A stretch of 64,000 bases of DNA, from contig JADCRB010000007.1 of assembly GCA_021464245.1 (NCBI GenBank), forward strand, positions 5,827,855-5,891,854, read 5' to 3'. Shown here in pieces: positions 37,880 through 51,006 of this stretch. The notes beneath the pieces are model-generated. The model was not told where the DNA came from. It was given only the letters and a program-made list of their open reading frames with translations, and did no database searches. Each line of letters starts with the position of its first letter. Position 1 is the first letter of the stretch. A program made the translations under genes and the position numbers. This DNA comes from Carallia brachiata. Lineage: Eukaryota; Streptophyta; Magnoliopsida; Malpighiales; Rhizophoraceae.

Positions 37880-40379
37880 TGACCGTTGCAAATAAATATT
37901 TAATTATTTATTAGCATTAATGATGGGGCGTCGTCTTTTTTATTATTTAGGAGAAAAAGCGCTGCAAGAACTTTATTCTTTTTACTATGTTCATTCGACT
38001 TAAATTAGGTTAATTAGAGTTTAATGGACTTTTAGATACAAGGACTTTCAGACAAAAAAAAAAAAGTGTGTTTATTTATTGTAACGTAAATAAGTACATT
38101 TTAGTTTTTAATAAGTTTTTAATAAAATAATCGATAACATCTTTTTTTTCTAAATGAAAATATTTTTACAAATAATGATTATTAAAGACATTTTTCCTCA
38201 AGAAGTATTTCTGTTGATGGGATATGGCCTTTCCAAAAGAGAAAGGGGGAAATTTTTTTCAATAAATGCTATTAATTAATTAAATAATTATATTTACATA
38301 TATTATACTAGCACTAGTTATAATATGCGTAATATAAACTTGAGAATTAGTTTGGATATTCTTAAAAAAAATTTATCAGTCTCTAAATTGGGTGAATAGG
38401 TATGCATTCTAAAATGGAGGAAATTATATTTATAATAACTAATTTAAAAAGAATTTTATTACGCAGTTTAATTTAAATAGAAATAAAGTAGTTATATAAT
38501 TCATTTAACGATATTTAATAATTTACTTATTTTTTTTAATTTTAATTACCCAACACTCTATATGATTTTGTTATTATTTAAATGTTATTACTTAACATTT
38601 TACTTTACAAAACATAAACATTAAGTGTTCAGAAAATTAAAACTAATTACAATAAGAGACAGCAACACTAAATTGAACCTTGCTGTAATTAATTACCAGA
38701 TGGGAAATCCAAGTGACCGATTACAAGAACAAAGTAAATTACAAATTCCGGGACACATCAACTGCCTCCAGGAATTAGAAGGCCGGAAGTCTTATCTTCC
38801 ATCAATAAATGGAAAGATTTTCATCAAAAAACAATATAAAGAAGATGACAAGAGAATGGATTCCCGCGGATTACAAGCAAACAATCGGAAACCGACATGC
38901 TCGTCCTGAAGCCTTTTCCTTCAACAAGGGGTTGAGGGAGCGTAATCCACTTGTGATCTTCCATCATCCCAGCCAAAAAGTTAGAAACAAGCTTCTCAAT
39001 GACGGATGAGAGTGGAAACAAAAATCAAATTATCAATAAAAGCAAGTGGGATCAATGGGCACTTGGACAGTGGTTGGAAGGGAAGAGAACCTCCTAAAAA
39101 TGTGTACGGTGTAGAAGGCTCCAATCTTTTCAAACATAAGAGGACGATTTTCTATCATCAATCGGGCAAATAATGCGGAGATGTGGCGGACGAACCACCG
39201 GGATGGCCTTTCTTTCTTTTCTTTTTCTTTTTCTTTTTCTTTAGTTCAAGAGATGCTCGGGGCCTACAAGAGAAAAAGAAAAGAGCGCTGATGCCTGGAT
39301 TGGGGCCCTCGTGTGTTGACTTGGCAGACATGTAAAAGTCTAAGGTAATATGTACAAATCAATTTACTAATAATTTAATATATATTTTTTATTTACCAAT
39401 CTAAATTTAAATTTTTATGTTGACACTTACTTGTTTACATTACAGATTTTTAGTGGTATTTGAATTGTGAGTTTAAAATTTGTTAATATTATAATTAGAT
39501 GTAATAAATGCTTATTCAGATTTAATAATACTTAAATAGGAATTTCTTCTTAAAAATTAGGTTGAATAGAAAAAGTAAAATAAAGACTTACAGATCTAAT
39601 GATCGATATACTTGTAATAAATTTTTTTTATTAAAAAAATATGCAAGAATTGTACAATGTGTACTTACAAAATTTTTAATAATAAAAAATTATTAATATT
39701 TCAAGCGTTTTTGTACTGAACGGTACTCTAAGTAAAAATGTCATTATTTTTAAAATAAAAATTAATATTTTTAAATTTTAAAAATAACAAATATTTTAAA
39801 AATATCAATTTTTATTTTAAAATATTAATCACAATTTCAAACAAAATATTATTCATATAAAAATATTTGAGATATATATACTTAATCTTTTAATAATTAT
39901 ACACACATTTTCATTGGGTTTGATGCACGTTCTAGTTTGGAATGTTGCGCCTCCTACGGTTTTTTTTATAAGAACAAAGTGTTCAGCCCCGTGCGGAGCC
40001 ATGCTCGCCGCGTCAAGCACTCAGGTTCCGTGCATGGGACCCGTCCTCTTATCTTTTCCCAGAAAAAAAAAAAAAAAAACCCAGAAAGATAAGCCCTGGG
40101 GCCATCGCACCCCAATAATGTCATGCTGCAGCTGCACTACACCCAACGGTAGTTTTGGCCTCATGTGGAAGCCCTAGTCAACTGAACAAGTAAAATTAGT
40201 CATCCAATCCACAAGGACCACAACTCAATTTCCTGCCTTGAGCACGTGAGCTTTTTTTTTTTTGACCCCAATAAGGTGTGGCCTATGGATGGGCGCAGGC
40301 AGCAACAATCTAAAATTAAGCCCGCTAAATACTCTCCACTGTAATGCTGGAATTAGCCTCGTACACTAGTAGTGTGTTA

Positions 40380-40860
40380 AGAGGGAGGAAAGTGGGAGAG
40401 AGAGAGAGAAAAGTCAAAAGATTAAATTAAATTATTATGTTTGGAAAATATTTAAAAAGTGAGGGAGAGGAAAATTTCTAATTTTCTTAATCTTTCTTAC
40501 CCAACCAAAACTAATCTTCTCAAAAATATGAGGAAAATTGTTAATTCTCCTACTAAATTTATTAAATGACTCAATTACCCCTCACATAATTAAAAAATTA
40601 TAATTTTACCTAAATAAAATATTTTAATAAAATTTATTATGAAGGATAAAATTATTATTTCAATACATTTTATACTTCTCTGTCCCACTTTTTACCTTTC
40701 CCAAATAAAAAAATTTATAATTTTCCTCCCTCTTATCTCCTCTTTACAAATACAAGAGAGGATAAATAATATTCTTCTCCTCTAATGATTCTCTCTTCTA
40801 CTTTCCTCTTTCTCACTTTCTTCTCTCTCAAAAATTTTATCCAAACACAGTGTAAGATGA
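40380..40860. mobile_element. Possible MITE with purine/pyrimidine-mirrored ends
   Basis: The left end is GA-rich (TGTGTTAAGAGGGAGGAAAG...). The right end is CT-rich (...ATCCAAACACA), so the two are weakly inverted, with an AT-rich core that also pairs in part (GGAGGAAA.../...TTTCCTCC). No clear target duplication. It could be low-complexity DNA. Confidence 0.3.
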
Positions 40861-42496
40861 CTTTTAACAGCCTAATGTTATTATAAAGTGAGGAAACTAT
40901 AAATATGTCATTTTGCATTATGAATTGGGTACTGTTAGAGGAATAAAATTCGATATAAAAGAGACTATATATAGCTGCTCAAAATAATAAAAAAACCATA
41001 CATATGTATGTATATATATGTATATATTATATTATATTATATTATATTATACTATATTATATGTCTATATAGTATAGTGTCTTCTCTCACTCCACATAAT
41101 AGGTTGGTTTTTTTTTTTTTAGGTACATCAAAACAAATTAATATTTAATACAATAGAGATAACAAGGAAACCTTTGAAGGTAACCTTTATGAATATCTAT
41201 TCTAAGGAAATTTACACCCTTTGACATGCGGAAGCAATGTTTCTTTTAATCTAAAAGTAGTAAGAGTGTATAAAATTGAAGCTTGAGAGAGTTAAATTTT
41301 TTATATTTTAGAATTTAATAAGAAAAATATTAGTTAATTACTTTATTGACTCATGTGAAAGATAAAAAAACACATCAAAAAAATCACATTTCTCACACTA
41401 CTACAAATAAATGAAATTGAGAATAAAATAATTATTTTAATGTCTTCTTATACATATATGTGTGTGGTTGTAAGATAGAAAAATATAGGTGACACTCCAC
41501 TGCTCCCGTTAGAAAGAATTGTATGGTAAACACAAAGTCATTGAAAGAGTATATTCTCAAAATTCAATAAAAATGACTAAATCACTATTATAACTATGTC
41601 AAGGCAAATTTATATTTAATATCATCGAATATTTTTATGAAACTTCGAACTTATAACTTTATTTCAAATTAATTTTCTATCATCAGAGCATAACTTGGTA
41701 CGGATATTCTTTTAACGATTGTACCTAAAAGTTGCTATGCTTGCTAAATTGTCTGGTCCAATCTCCTAATCTTATCTGCTCGAGTCCTATTATAAGAAGC
41801 AAACAGATCATCCGGCTATGGACCAAAAGGCCCCGTACCTTCAAATACAAAGTACACGTCTAACTAACTATAAAATTTTGCAAGTTGGTTGGCAATGGCA
41901 AGCCATTGCACCGTGACGCCAATTGCTAATAAATAAATAAAAATTAAAAAAAAATTTTGTATCTAAAATTTTGTTTAAATACGATGATATCTAAATTTTT
42001 TATACTTATTATGATATTATTTATAATAAAAAAATAATTTTTTATTATAAAAATATCACAATTATTATAAAAAATTTATATATCATTATATTGTATTGAA
42101 GTATAATTTCGGACAAAACAATTTTGATGCTTTACTTTTTCTTGAAAAAACAAAAAGGGACTTTGAGATTTAAAACGTTGGATAAACCGAAGCCAACAAA
42201 AAAAAAAAGGAAAAGACTGAGCCTTGAAGTTTGAAAACGAAACATTCATCCCTGTCCGTACGCTCTTCTTCGTTGTACCCGCCAATCTCTCTCTTTCTCT
42301 CTCTAACTACTACATTTGTTCGTTTAAGGACGTGGCTTTCGGGCCTCTCCTTTTCTCCCGGATCTTCCCACTTAGAGAATAGAGACTTGGACTCATTCTT
42401 CGATTCCAAGTGTGACCAACCCATTTTTTCTGTCCAATCTGAGAAAAAAGTAACAAACTTCAAGATTCTGACTTGAATTAACATCAAGAAAATTAA

Positions 42497-42529
42497 ACAA
42501 GAAGAAGAAGAAGAAGAAGAAGAAGAAAC
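42497..42529 (+). repeat. GAA microsatellite in the 5' UTR
   Basis: About ten GAA units some 30-60 bp upstream of the 5-phosphatase ATG. Confidence 0.85.
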
Positions 42530-42560
42530 AATATTAGTGATAATATTAAAGAAGAAGAAG

Positions 42561-45500
42561 ATGGGGGATAAAGTTGAGGTTGAAGATGAAGAAGACAAAG
42601 AGGCATTGGCGGGGCTTAATCCAAATCCAAACCCACCTCGGAAGGTTTACTCATATAGCCAGCAGCTCCGCGGCCCCAATTCTGAGAAAAAGAAGCAACA
42701 GAAAGGCAGAAAACACAGCCTTGATGACATCCCTCCAGCCGTCCCCGCCGCCTCCAATCACGACGTCTCCTCCGACGATGACTTCTTGCCCTCCCCCAAC
42801 ATCGCCGGCGTGGCTTATCCTGGTGTTGAGAGGCTTGACTCCACCCTCGGCTTCGATGCCGATCTCCGCCAATGCCAGCCATTGCCCGAGTTCCTCGCGA
42901 GTGGTGGTGAAGCCGGAACTTTCAAGCCTCCAATCCGGGCTGCCGTGCATCCTGGGCGCCCGCCGTGTCTGGAGCTGAGGCCCCATCCTCTGAGAGAAAC
43001 CCAGGTGGGGAAGTTCTTGAGGAATATTGCTTGTACGGACACCCAGTTGTGGGCCGGCCAAGAAAGTGGGGTCCGGTTCTGGAACTTTGAGAATGCGTAC
43101 GATGTTGGGTGTGGGTTGAAAGGGAGGGTGAGGAGGGGGGACGAGGATGCGGCCCCGTTTCATGAATCTGTGAATACGTCCCCAACAATGTGTTTGATGG
43201 TTGATTGTGGGAATAGGTTGGTTTGGAGTGGGCACAAAGATGGAAAGATCAGATCTTGGAAAATGGATCAGCAGCCTTTGCCTTCGGATGATCATCATGG
43301 TCATAACAACAACAACAATATCAATAATAATAATAACATCAGTCCTCCTTTCAAAGAAGGACTTTCATGGCAGGCCCATAAAGGTCCTGTCATCTCTATG
43401 ATCATGAGTTCTTATGGTAAGCTGTAAGCCTTTTTTAATTTCCCCTCTTTTTCAAATGATGTCGCGGTGATCTTTGTTGATTAAAAGAATAATTTCTAAG
43501 CTTTCAAATGCATTTTGATTTGATGCAGGTGATCTTTGGTCAGGTTCTGAGGGTGGGGTCATTAAGATCTTTCCCTGGGAGACTATCGAAAAGTCTCTGT
43601 CTCTTTCATCAGAGGAAAAACATATGGCTGCTTTGTTGGTGGAGAGGTCGCATATTGATCTTAGGAGCCAAGTCACAGTAAATGGTCAATGTAATATATC
43701 TTCCTCAGATGTAAAGTGCTTGTTATCTGATAATGTTAGAGCTAAAGTCTGGTGTGCTCAGCCATTCTCCTTCTCTATCTGGTATGTCTTCAATTTAGGC
43801 ATCACTCAGCTGGAAAATTGATATCTTTTGGATGATGTTGTATCTTAGGTCGTGGGTCTGGCCTGCAGGTTTTTTGTTTTGATTAGCAGGTTTTCCAAAT
43901 TAACTCTAGATTATAACTGGTATTTTAACACTTAAGCCCGCTTGTTGTGGACAATGTTTGCATAGTGGGATGAGAAAAAACTGCTGCCTGTTTGTTTCAT
44001 AGGTTTGAAAATTTCAATTGCAACGTTCTGGAAAGAAACTGCTTCTGAGTGGTTTGTCTGTGGAAAACGTACAAGTGTATCCTGTAGCATTATATCCGCC
44101 ATCACTTTTTTTTTTCTTCCTGCAGGGATGCTCGTACAAAGGAGCTTTTAAGGGTATTTAATATCGATGGCCAGATTGAGAACCGAGTTGACCTGCCATC
44201 AGGGCAGTCGCATGATCAACAAATTGAGGACGAGATGAAGGTAAAATTTGTTTCTACATCGAAAAAGGAGAAGTCCCAAGGCTTTTTGCAGCGTTCACGT
44301 AATGCTATAATGGGAGCTGCAGATGCTGTTCGCCGAGTTGCAACAAGGGGTGCAGGGGCATTTGTAGAAGATGCCAAGAGAACAGAAGCTTTGGTTCTAA
44401 CTGCAGATGGCATGATCTGGAGTGGATGTACCAATGGCCTTCTTGTGCAGTGGGATGGAAATGGAAACCGTTTGCAAGAATTTACCCATCATTCTTGTGC
44501 TGTCCAATGCTTTTGCGCTTTTGGGACACGGATATATGTAGGTTATGTGAGTGGCATTATCCAAGTACTAGATCTTGAGGGAAATGTCATAGCAACTTGG
44601 GTTGCTCACAGTAATCCTGTACTAAAGTTAGCGGCTGGAAAGGGTTTTATTTTTAGCTTGGCCACTCATGGAGGGATCCGTGGATGGAGCTTCATGTCTC
44701 CAGGACCTCTTGACAACACTATAAGAATGGAATTGGCTGAAAAAGATATGGCATACACAAAAAAGCACCGTTTAAGGATTCTAACTGGCACCTGGAATGT
44801 TGGTCAAGGAAGAGCATCTCATGAAGCACTCATGTCATGGTTAGGTTCTAACGTATCTGATGTTGGCATTGTTGTTGTTGGATTACAAGAAGTAGAGATG
44901 GGCGCAGGTTTTCTAGCAATGTCTGCAGCAAAAGAAACTGTAAGACTGAATTGATTAAATGTGTGGTGTTCATGACATCTTGGTTGCTATTTTTTTTTTG
45001 CTTTTATTTTTCTTGCTTTTGCAGCTCCTTTTTGATCTAATAAGACAAATTTTGACTTATTATTGGTTCGTTGTAGCAGAGTGACTTATTTTTATTCAGT
45101 TTTATACTTATTATGGTTGCATTCCGATTGTAGGTAGGACTTGAAGGGAGCTCTGTTGGCCACTGGTGGCAGGATGCCATAGGAAAGGCATTAGGAGAAG
45201 GAACAGCTTTTGAGCGTATGGGTTCTAGGCAACTGGCAGGCTTGCTCATATCCCTCTGGTAAGTAATCATAATTTAGATCTGCAGACTTGACATATTATA
45301 AGCAGTAAAAATGCAGTCCATATTCCTCTTAGTGCCTTTTTGGTGACTGAAGGGTCCCTTGTTCCTATTAAATGATTTGTAGCTTATGCTTGAGTACTGA
45401 ATTAGGGTAAGAAAGATCCTCAGACCCCATGTTGGAGACGTTGATGCTGCGGCAGTTCCATGTGGCTTTGGACGTGCTATTGGTAACAAGGTCTGTACAC

Positions 45501-47951
45501 ATACCTTGATGGAGATGCTTATTTTTATAAATGAATGTTAAAGTTTAGCAGCACAGCCATCCTCTCTTCCCTTCTCTGATAGGGACAATGAAAATCGACC
45601 AGTTGGAAATGTCTAAACTCACTTTTGTCTCTCCATTCTGAGATTTTCTGAGGGGGCAACATTGCAACCTAATATCATCTGTTATATCTCTTGCACATAA
45701 TTTACTGCTTCCTATTGCTGCCAGTTTCTACCATTATTAACCTTCCAAGAAAATTTTAATAGCTTTTAATCCGAGTTGCCATATTCAAGCAGTTTGTAGT
45801 GAATTAGGAATGACATTACCAGTTTCTTATTTATATGAAAAGACATCAGCTTTCCTATGAGGCCAATAACCGATTATGGTTTTCTGGAACGGCGGGGGGA
45901 GGTTTTGGACACAGTAGTACTTGGGCACCTTAAAATGGCCCTTCTAAATATTTAAGCCTACACTGTTGTGGTTATAAATCCAAGAACAGTGCTAGAGTTT
46001 CTGTATACCTAAGCTAAACATTCAAATCCTCTCTTTATTCTATATGGCACACTGAATCTCTGTGCTTTATTGAGCAGGACACTTAAAGTGGGCTAGTTTT
46101 ATGCTTGCAGGGAGGTGTAGGCTTGAGAATTAGAGTTCTTGACAGGATAATGTGCTTTGTGAACTGTCACTTGGCTGCCCATTTGGAAGCAGTCAATCGT
46201 CGGAATGCTGATTTTGATCACATTTATCGAACAATGGCCTTTAGTCGGTCATCAAATCATACAGCAGCTGGTATGGTGCAGATACTGTTTTTGTGTTGCT
46301 ATCTTGTCTTCTCCACATATTTATTTTGGCTGCTTTATATTTCTGGCATGCCATTGGTCCTATCTGTTGCAGCTGGTGTCTCAACTGCCTCTCACACGCT
46401 GAAGGGCTCAAATGTAGGTTTTCGTTATTATCAATTGTACAAAATGTTCTCTTGTTTTTTCGTGTATTTTTCGTCATTTATATTGGCTATAATCCAAGAG
46501 ATACAATTTGTGGTTCTTTTGCAGGCTGTGACTGTTAACTCTGAAGATCAGAGGACTGATTTATCTGAAGCAGACATGGTTGTGTTCTTTGGTGATTTTA
46601 ATTATCGGCTTTTTGGTATATCTTATGATGAAGCAAGGGACTTTGTTTCTCAAAGATCCTTTGATTGGCTTAGAGAAAAGGATCAGCTCAGAGCAGAGAT
46701 GAAAGCAGGGAAAGTTTTTCAGGGAATGCGTGAAGCAATCATCACATTCCCTCCCACTTACAAGTTCGAAAGAAACCAACCAGGATTAGGAGGTAAGTTA
46801 TAGTGGTAATTTTTTTGAAGTTTCTCCATCAACCATTTGAGCTAGTTTCTTCACTTTAATGGCTACAAGTCAGTGTTTTTCTTGAAGACTGTCAAGGTTG
46901 CAGACAGATTTATTTTCTCTATGGACCACTTTTTATTTTCTCACTGTTCTTGCTAGTAACACTCAAGTTTGCTCTCATTATGAATCTTATTCACAGGTTA
47001 TGATTCTGGCGAGAAAAAGCGGATTCCTGCTTGGTGTGACAGAGTAATATATCGTGATAATCGATCAGCTTCGGCGTCTGACTGCGGTTTGGAGTGCCCT
47101 GTAGTCTCATCAGTTATACAGTATGGTCACATTTTGAAGTGATTCACCGGCTTTTTCCGTGTTTCTTCTATTGTCTTGAATATGGTTCTTGTGTTTAATA
47201 GGTATGAGGCTTGCATGGATGTCAACGAGAGTGACCACAAACCTGTCCGCTGTAAATTCCATGTTCAAGTTGCCCATGTTGATAGATCAATAAGAAGACA
47301 AGGTTTCGGGGACATTATCAGATCTAATGACCAAGTCAGGTCTTCGCTTGAAGAGCTACGTTATGTTCCAGAAACTACTGTAAGCTCCAAGAATATTGTC
47401 CTTCAAAACCAGGACACCGCCGTTCTTCGAATTACCAACAAATGTGTCAAAGACAATGCTATATTCAGAATCAATTGTGAAGGTCAATCCACCATCAAGG
47501 ACGAGGAAGAGGAAGCTGATTATCGTTCGAGAGGTTCCTATGGATTTCCACGGTGGCTTGAGGTATACTTTTTTCCCAGTTCTAAATCTTTGTTTTATGT
47601 TTTCTGGGTTATTATGACATTTCTATTCACCAATGACTATATGGATTTGATTCTTTCGTTCTTTTGACTAAATAGGTCACTCCAGCAGCTGGAATAATTA
47701 AACCGGATCATTTTGCGGATGTCACGGTACATCATGAAGAGTTTCATACTCTAGAAGAGTTTGTCGATGGCATTCCTCAAAACTGGTGGTGTGAAGACAC
47801 ACGAGATAAGGAAGTAATTTTGGTGGTCACAGTTCAAGGCAGTAACTCAACAGAGACAACAAGTCACCGGATCCATGTTCGCCACTGCTTCTCAGCCAGG
47901 AACCACATGCGAATCGACACCAAATCAAACAGTTCCCAGAAAAGCCGATGA
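42561..47951 (+). CDS. Type II inositol polyphosphate 5-phosphatase with WD40 repeats (FRA3/5PTase12 family)
   Basis: Removes the 5-phosphate from inositol phosphates or phosphoinositides. Eleven exons: 42561-43416, 43529-43781, 44126-44939, 45134-45258, 45406-45490, 46111-46270, 46374-46414, 46525-46792, 46997-47120, 47202-47562, 47676-47951. All phases agree, giving about 1120 residues, normal for this plant class. The N-terminal half is a WD40 propeller (for example [52 protein letters not shown]). The catalytic domain has TWNVGQG (about residue 590), GLQEVEMG (620), NKGGVG (711), FFGDFNYR (800), PAWCDRV (877) and SDHKPV (920), so every key motif is intact. An Ig-like C-terminal domain follows. 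A His/Asn-rich insert with a run of Asn codons lies near residues 250-265. By synteny it matches At2g43900 (5PTase12). The start is the first ATG after the GAA repeat. Confidence 0.95.
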
Positions 47952-49469
47952 ATTTTCAGCACACTGACTTTGAGTTAGAAATGTCTAAGCAATTCTTCTT
48001 CTGACTTTGCAGATGATTTTTTGTTGTAAATTGCAGAAATCATGTAATTGAACTTTTGAGACTGACAGCATAGGCAGGCATAGATGCATACTGAAGCATT
48101 ATGCCAGAGGCATCGAGTCTGCATGTAATGTAAAATGTAAAAATTATTGCTGGAGGTTTTTTGTTTTCCTTTTTCTCATATATGGTTATTATGTCCAGGT
48201 CCATATCCTTGTTTTGCTTTTCCCTGTTGCATCAATTTATTTACGCCTCAATTCAGCGTTTTAGCAGCCCCCCTCTGAAAACATTCATCTGCCTCGAAAG
48301 AATGACAACCAGATTCTGTCTCAGCTCGATTCAGAGCAGCCGTAAGATTCTTAGAACTAGAAGTTGGTTGAATCGAGTATATTCCGCCAAGGAAGCTTTC
48401 ATCTGACTGGCTTCTTCTTATTATTATTATTATTAAGGCGCTGCCACAAGTACCGGAAAGTGTCTAGCTGTGACCCTTTTTTTTTAAATCATTATGGGTT
48501 ATATGTGAAGCTTAGGTACCTTGTAGCCTCAAGTTTTCGCGGGTCCCATTCAAAACATTTTCTAACCATTATTCAATAAAAGAAATAAGAGCTCTTGCAT
48601 TGTATGTTTCAAAAAAATTTGTAGGGTCTATAATCATTTTTTTCTTATATTTCTATACCCTTTTACTTATCATTTCTCTTATTATTATTATTATTATTTT
48701 CTACATAGAAGGCAGACAAGCCTCCCTATAAGATTAACAAGCACCCCAGAACCAATGAACCCTAATCATATTCTGGTGCAAAATAGGTACCAAACCCAAT
48801 GGAAAGACGCTTAACAAATGAAGGTCTCAGTCCAAAGAAAAAGCATGATCTGCTTACTAATCTGCCACAAAATCCCCTTCACACGAGGCAAAATCGAACA
48901 GACCAGTCTCACGGAATTAAATCCTTGCAACTCTGAATTAAGTTGACAATGAAAGCCTCAATCATTTCCTTACAGCTTTTAAGTCAAAAGTTGTTTGGAG
49001 CGTGAACTGTTTAATATTTAATAAAAGTAATTTTTTACAGTTTAAAATTTTTAGTATTTAGTTTAAAAATTGATTAATTTAGACTGACCTGAGTAGAATC
49101 ACGTAAATAGAAAAAGTCTCCCAACAAGTATTTCACAGTTACATTCTCAAATCTTGAACTCGGGATCTCTTATTAAATAACAACATACATTTACTATCTG
49201 TTGCCAGTATCTGCTGGTATAAAAGTAATTTTCGAGAACCTCAAATTCCACGTTCATACAAGGGCTTTTGGATGGGCTAGTCCTAGGCCACGATATGACT
49301 ACCTAGATGGCCCAAGCCCATGGTATAGAAGGCCCAATCTGTAAAGTGGGAAAGAGAAGGGGAATCCCACCGAGAATCTCGGGAAAAATTAGAGGAGTGG
49401 GCAATTAGCATTCCGAAATCCAGATCTCCGAATTTTCAGAGGAACAGCTGTGGAGGGTTCAGCAACTCG
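47952..49469. other. Intergenic region between the 5-phosphatase and Vma22-like genes
   Basis: The 5-phosphatase 3' UTR, TTA/ATT microsatellites (about 48418-48435 and 48680-48698) and AT-rich spacer. A block at 49100-49180 holds a minus-strand B-box-like motif and may be an old SINE fragment. No gene seen. Confidence 0.5.
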
Positions 49470-51006
49470 ATGAAAGAGGAACAAGACAAAGAAGAAGCTT
49501 TCTGCTCTGAAATTGTAACACAGATGCCAAGCGAACAAGAAGAAGAAGAAGAGAAGAAGAAGAAGAAGACATTGTGTTGAGGTTTCTTGATTCGACAGAC
49601 AATTACCTAACCCTGTTTGATTCTTTATCTTCTTCGCTTCGCCAGGTTAATTATCTTAGCAAAGCATCTACATATATTTCCTCCTTCAATTTTCTGAAAT
49701 TGACTTTGAAATTGTCTCTCTTTGCCCCTGCTGCATTGCTTCTCTTATTGTGTGTGTGTGTGTGTTTTTTTTTTTAAACATTTTAGGGATGGCTGGAACT
49801 GGCGAGTGCTCGGCATTCAATGGGCGCGTCACGCATAAACGCTGCTTTGTTGGACCTCTTCCCACTCTGCTTCTACTTGTCTGAAAGTCGCCGCCCTAGA
49901 CCAAGGTTGCTTGCTTTGTCTCGTCTCTCTCTCTGTCTCTTTCTTTCACGTTTGCTGCTTTTTCTTTATAAATTTATTGAAGGAATCCGTATTGATATTA
50001 TTATGTGATAATCTATTGTCCCCAGAGGAGCAACCACACTTCGCATTGCGTAAATGGGGTTGCTTGGATAATGATAATTGTTGCAATGAAGAACAAGCAT
50101 CTAAAGAGTCCGTGTTGCCTGAGAAATCTGGCAATTCACAGCTACGACATCGGTCCAATTCTCTCCCTTCTGGTATCATGTTCTTTCATGCCATATCAAT
50201 GAAATTCTGTTTTACTTGTCAATTAGAATCAATTGTTCTTTCCCATTGCATGTTGGTTCCGGAAATCGTATTTTAAATGATGTCTAGCTTGTTTCTCACC
50301 ATTGGTACCAAAATTCTTGGAAAATTTTCCCTAGGTTCATTGGCCATTATTATTATTATTATTATTTTTTTACATTTTTTGGTATTATTAGGATAATTTC
50401 CTAATGGGGTGTCTCTCCCTTTGTTTGAAGAAGAGAGAGACTCTGTGGATGCAGACACAGTTAAGGTTGATGATCGGGTCAGTATCTTGCAACTGTCGTC
50501 CTTTTTGAACTTGTTTCTGAATTTAGTCACGTTTGTGCATGCGAGGCCATATCCCCTCCTGTAACAATTTGCTTGTTAGTGCCTCTGTCAGTCTGTTTCT
50601 TTTGATTGCTAATGCCTTTATAGCATTAGAGATTCTTTGAGTTCATCCTGATTCCTGATTATTCACTGACTGGATGCATTTGGAAGGTTCTTAGTGTTGC
50701 ATTTAGGCATATCATTCACAAATTTGCTGGTGTACTCAAGGATTTAGTTTCCTCTCTCTTAGGTTCAGAAAGAGCGAGTAAAATCACTTTCTGTGTTCGG
50801 AACTCTGGTTTCTCCAAAGCTTCGAGCTGCCCAACTGTCATTCGAGACAGGTAATTCAGTTAATGCCAAAACCTAGTTGTGGAAATTGTTAGTGTATACC
50901 ATGCGTTGTTCTAAGTTTTTGTTATTATGCAGCATTGGAGATGCTTGTAGAAATAGCTAACATGCGTTCAGCAATTCTATCTACTTTTGATCAAATCCAC
51001 AAGTAA
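49470..51006 (+). CDS. CCDC115/Vma22-like V-ATPase assembly factor, with two frame breaks
   Basis: In yeast and animals this family helps assemble the V-ATPase Vo sector at the ER. Six exons: 49470-49645, 49787-49905, 50026-50172, 50431-50477, 50763-50850, 50933-51006. Diagnostic stretches are LRFLDSTDNYLTLFDSLSSS, GWLELASARHSMGASRI and, near the end, SVFGTLVSPKLRAAQLSFET followed by ALEMLVEIANMRSAILSTFD. Exons 3-6 join in phase. Two breaks are seen. The start-codon frame (MKEEQDKEEAF...) leaves the conserved frame inside a GAA repeat (about 49537-49567). In exon 2 the frame slips at about 49856-49860, after ALLDL: read straight it gives FPLCFYLSES, but the other frame gives SHSASTCLKVAALDQ, which fits both the family and the splice phase. 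I favour assembly error or length variation over a dead gene, but cannot tell. Confidence 0.75.
49534..49568 (+). repeat. GAA/AAG microsatellite inside exon 1 of the Vma22-like gene
   Basis: The run codes for Glu then Lys in the start-codon frame. The conserved frame resumes one base out of step directly after it, so its length decides whether the gene is intact. Confidence 0.8.

Larger units (their letters stand above)
37880..42560. other. Long AT-rich intergenic region
   Basis: No gene is supported. Short open frames near 38.6-39.0 kb and 39.9-40.2 kb resemble no family I know. Simple repeats occur: CTTTTT units at 39210-39242, GA at about 40397-40411 and a TATAT/ATATT run at about 41004-41060. 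A possible MITE lies at 40380-40860. The last ~350 bp are the leader region of the 5-phosphatase gene and hold a GAA microsatellite. Confidence 0.5.

Noticed and set aside
38625..39021. Overlapping small open frames on both strands
   Set aside because: No homology signal, no splice or promoter context; treated as chance.
39914..40177. 87-codon plus-strand open frame
   Set aside because: Ends in a poly-lysine run from a poly-A tract; no family resemblance.
42651..43304. 217-codon minus-strand open frame
   Set aside because: Antisense of 5-phosphatase exon 1, whose sense frame encodes clear WD40 sequence.
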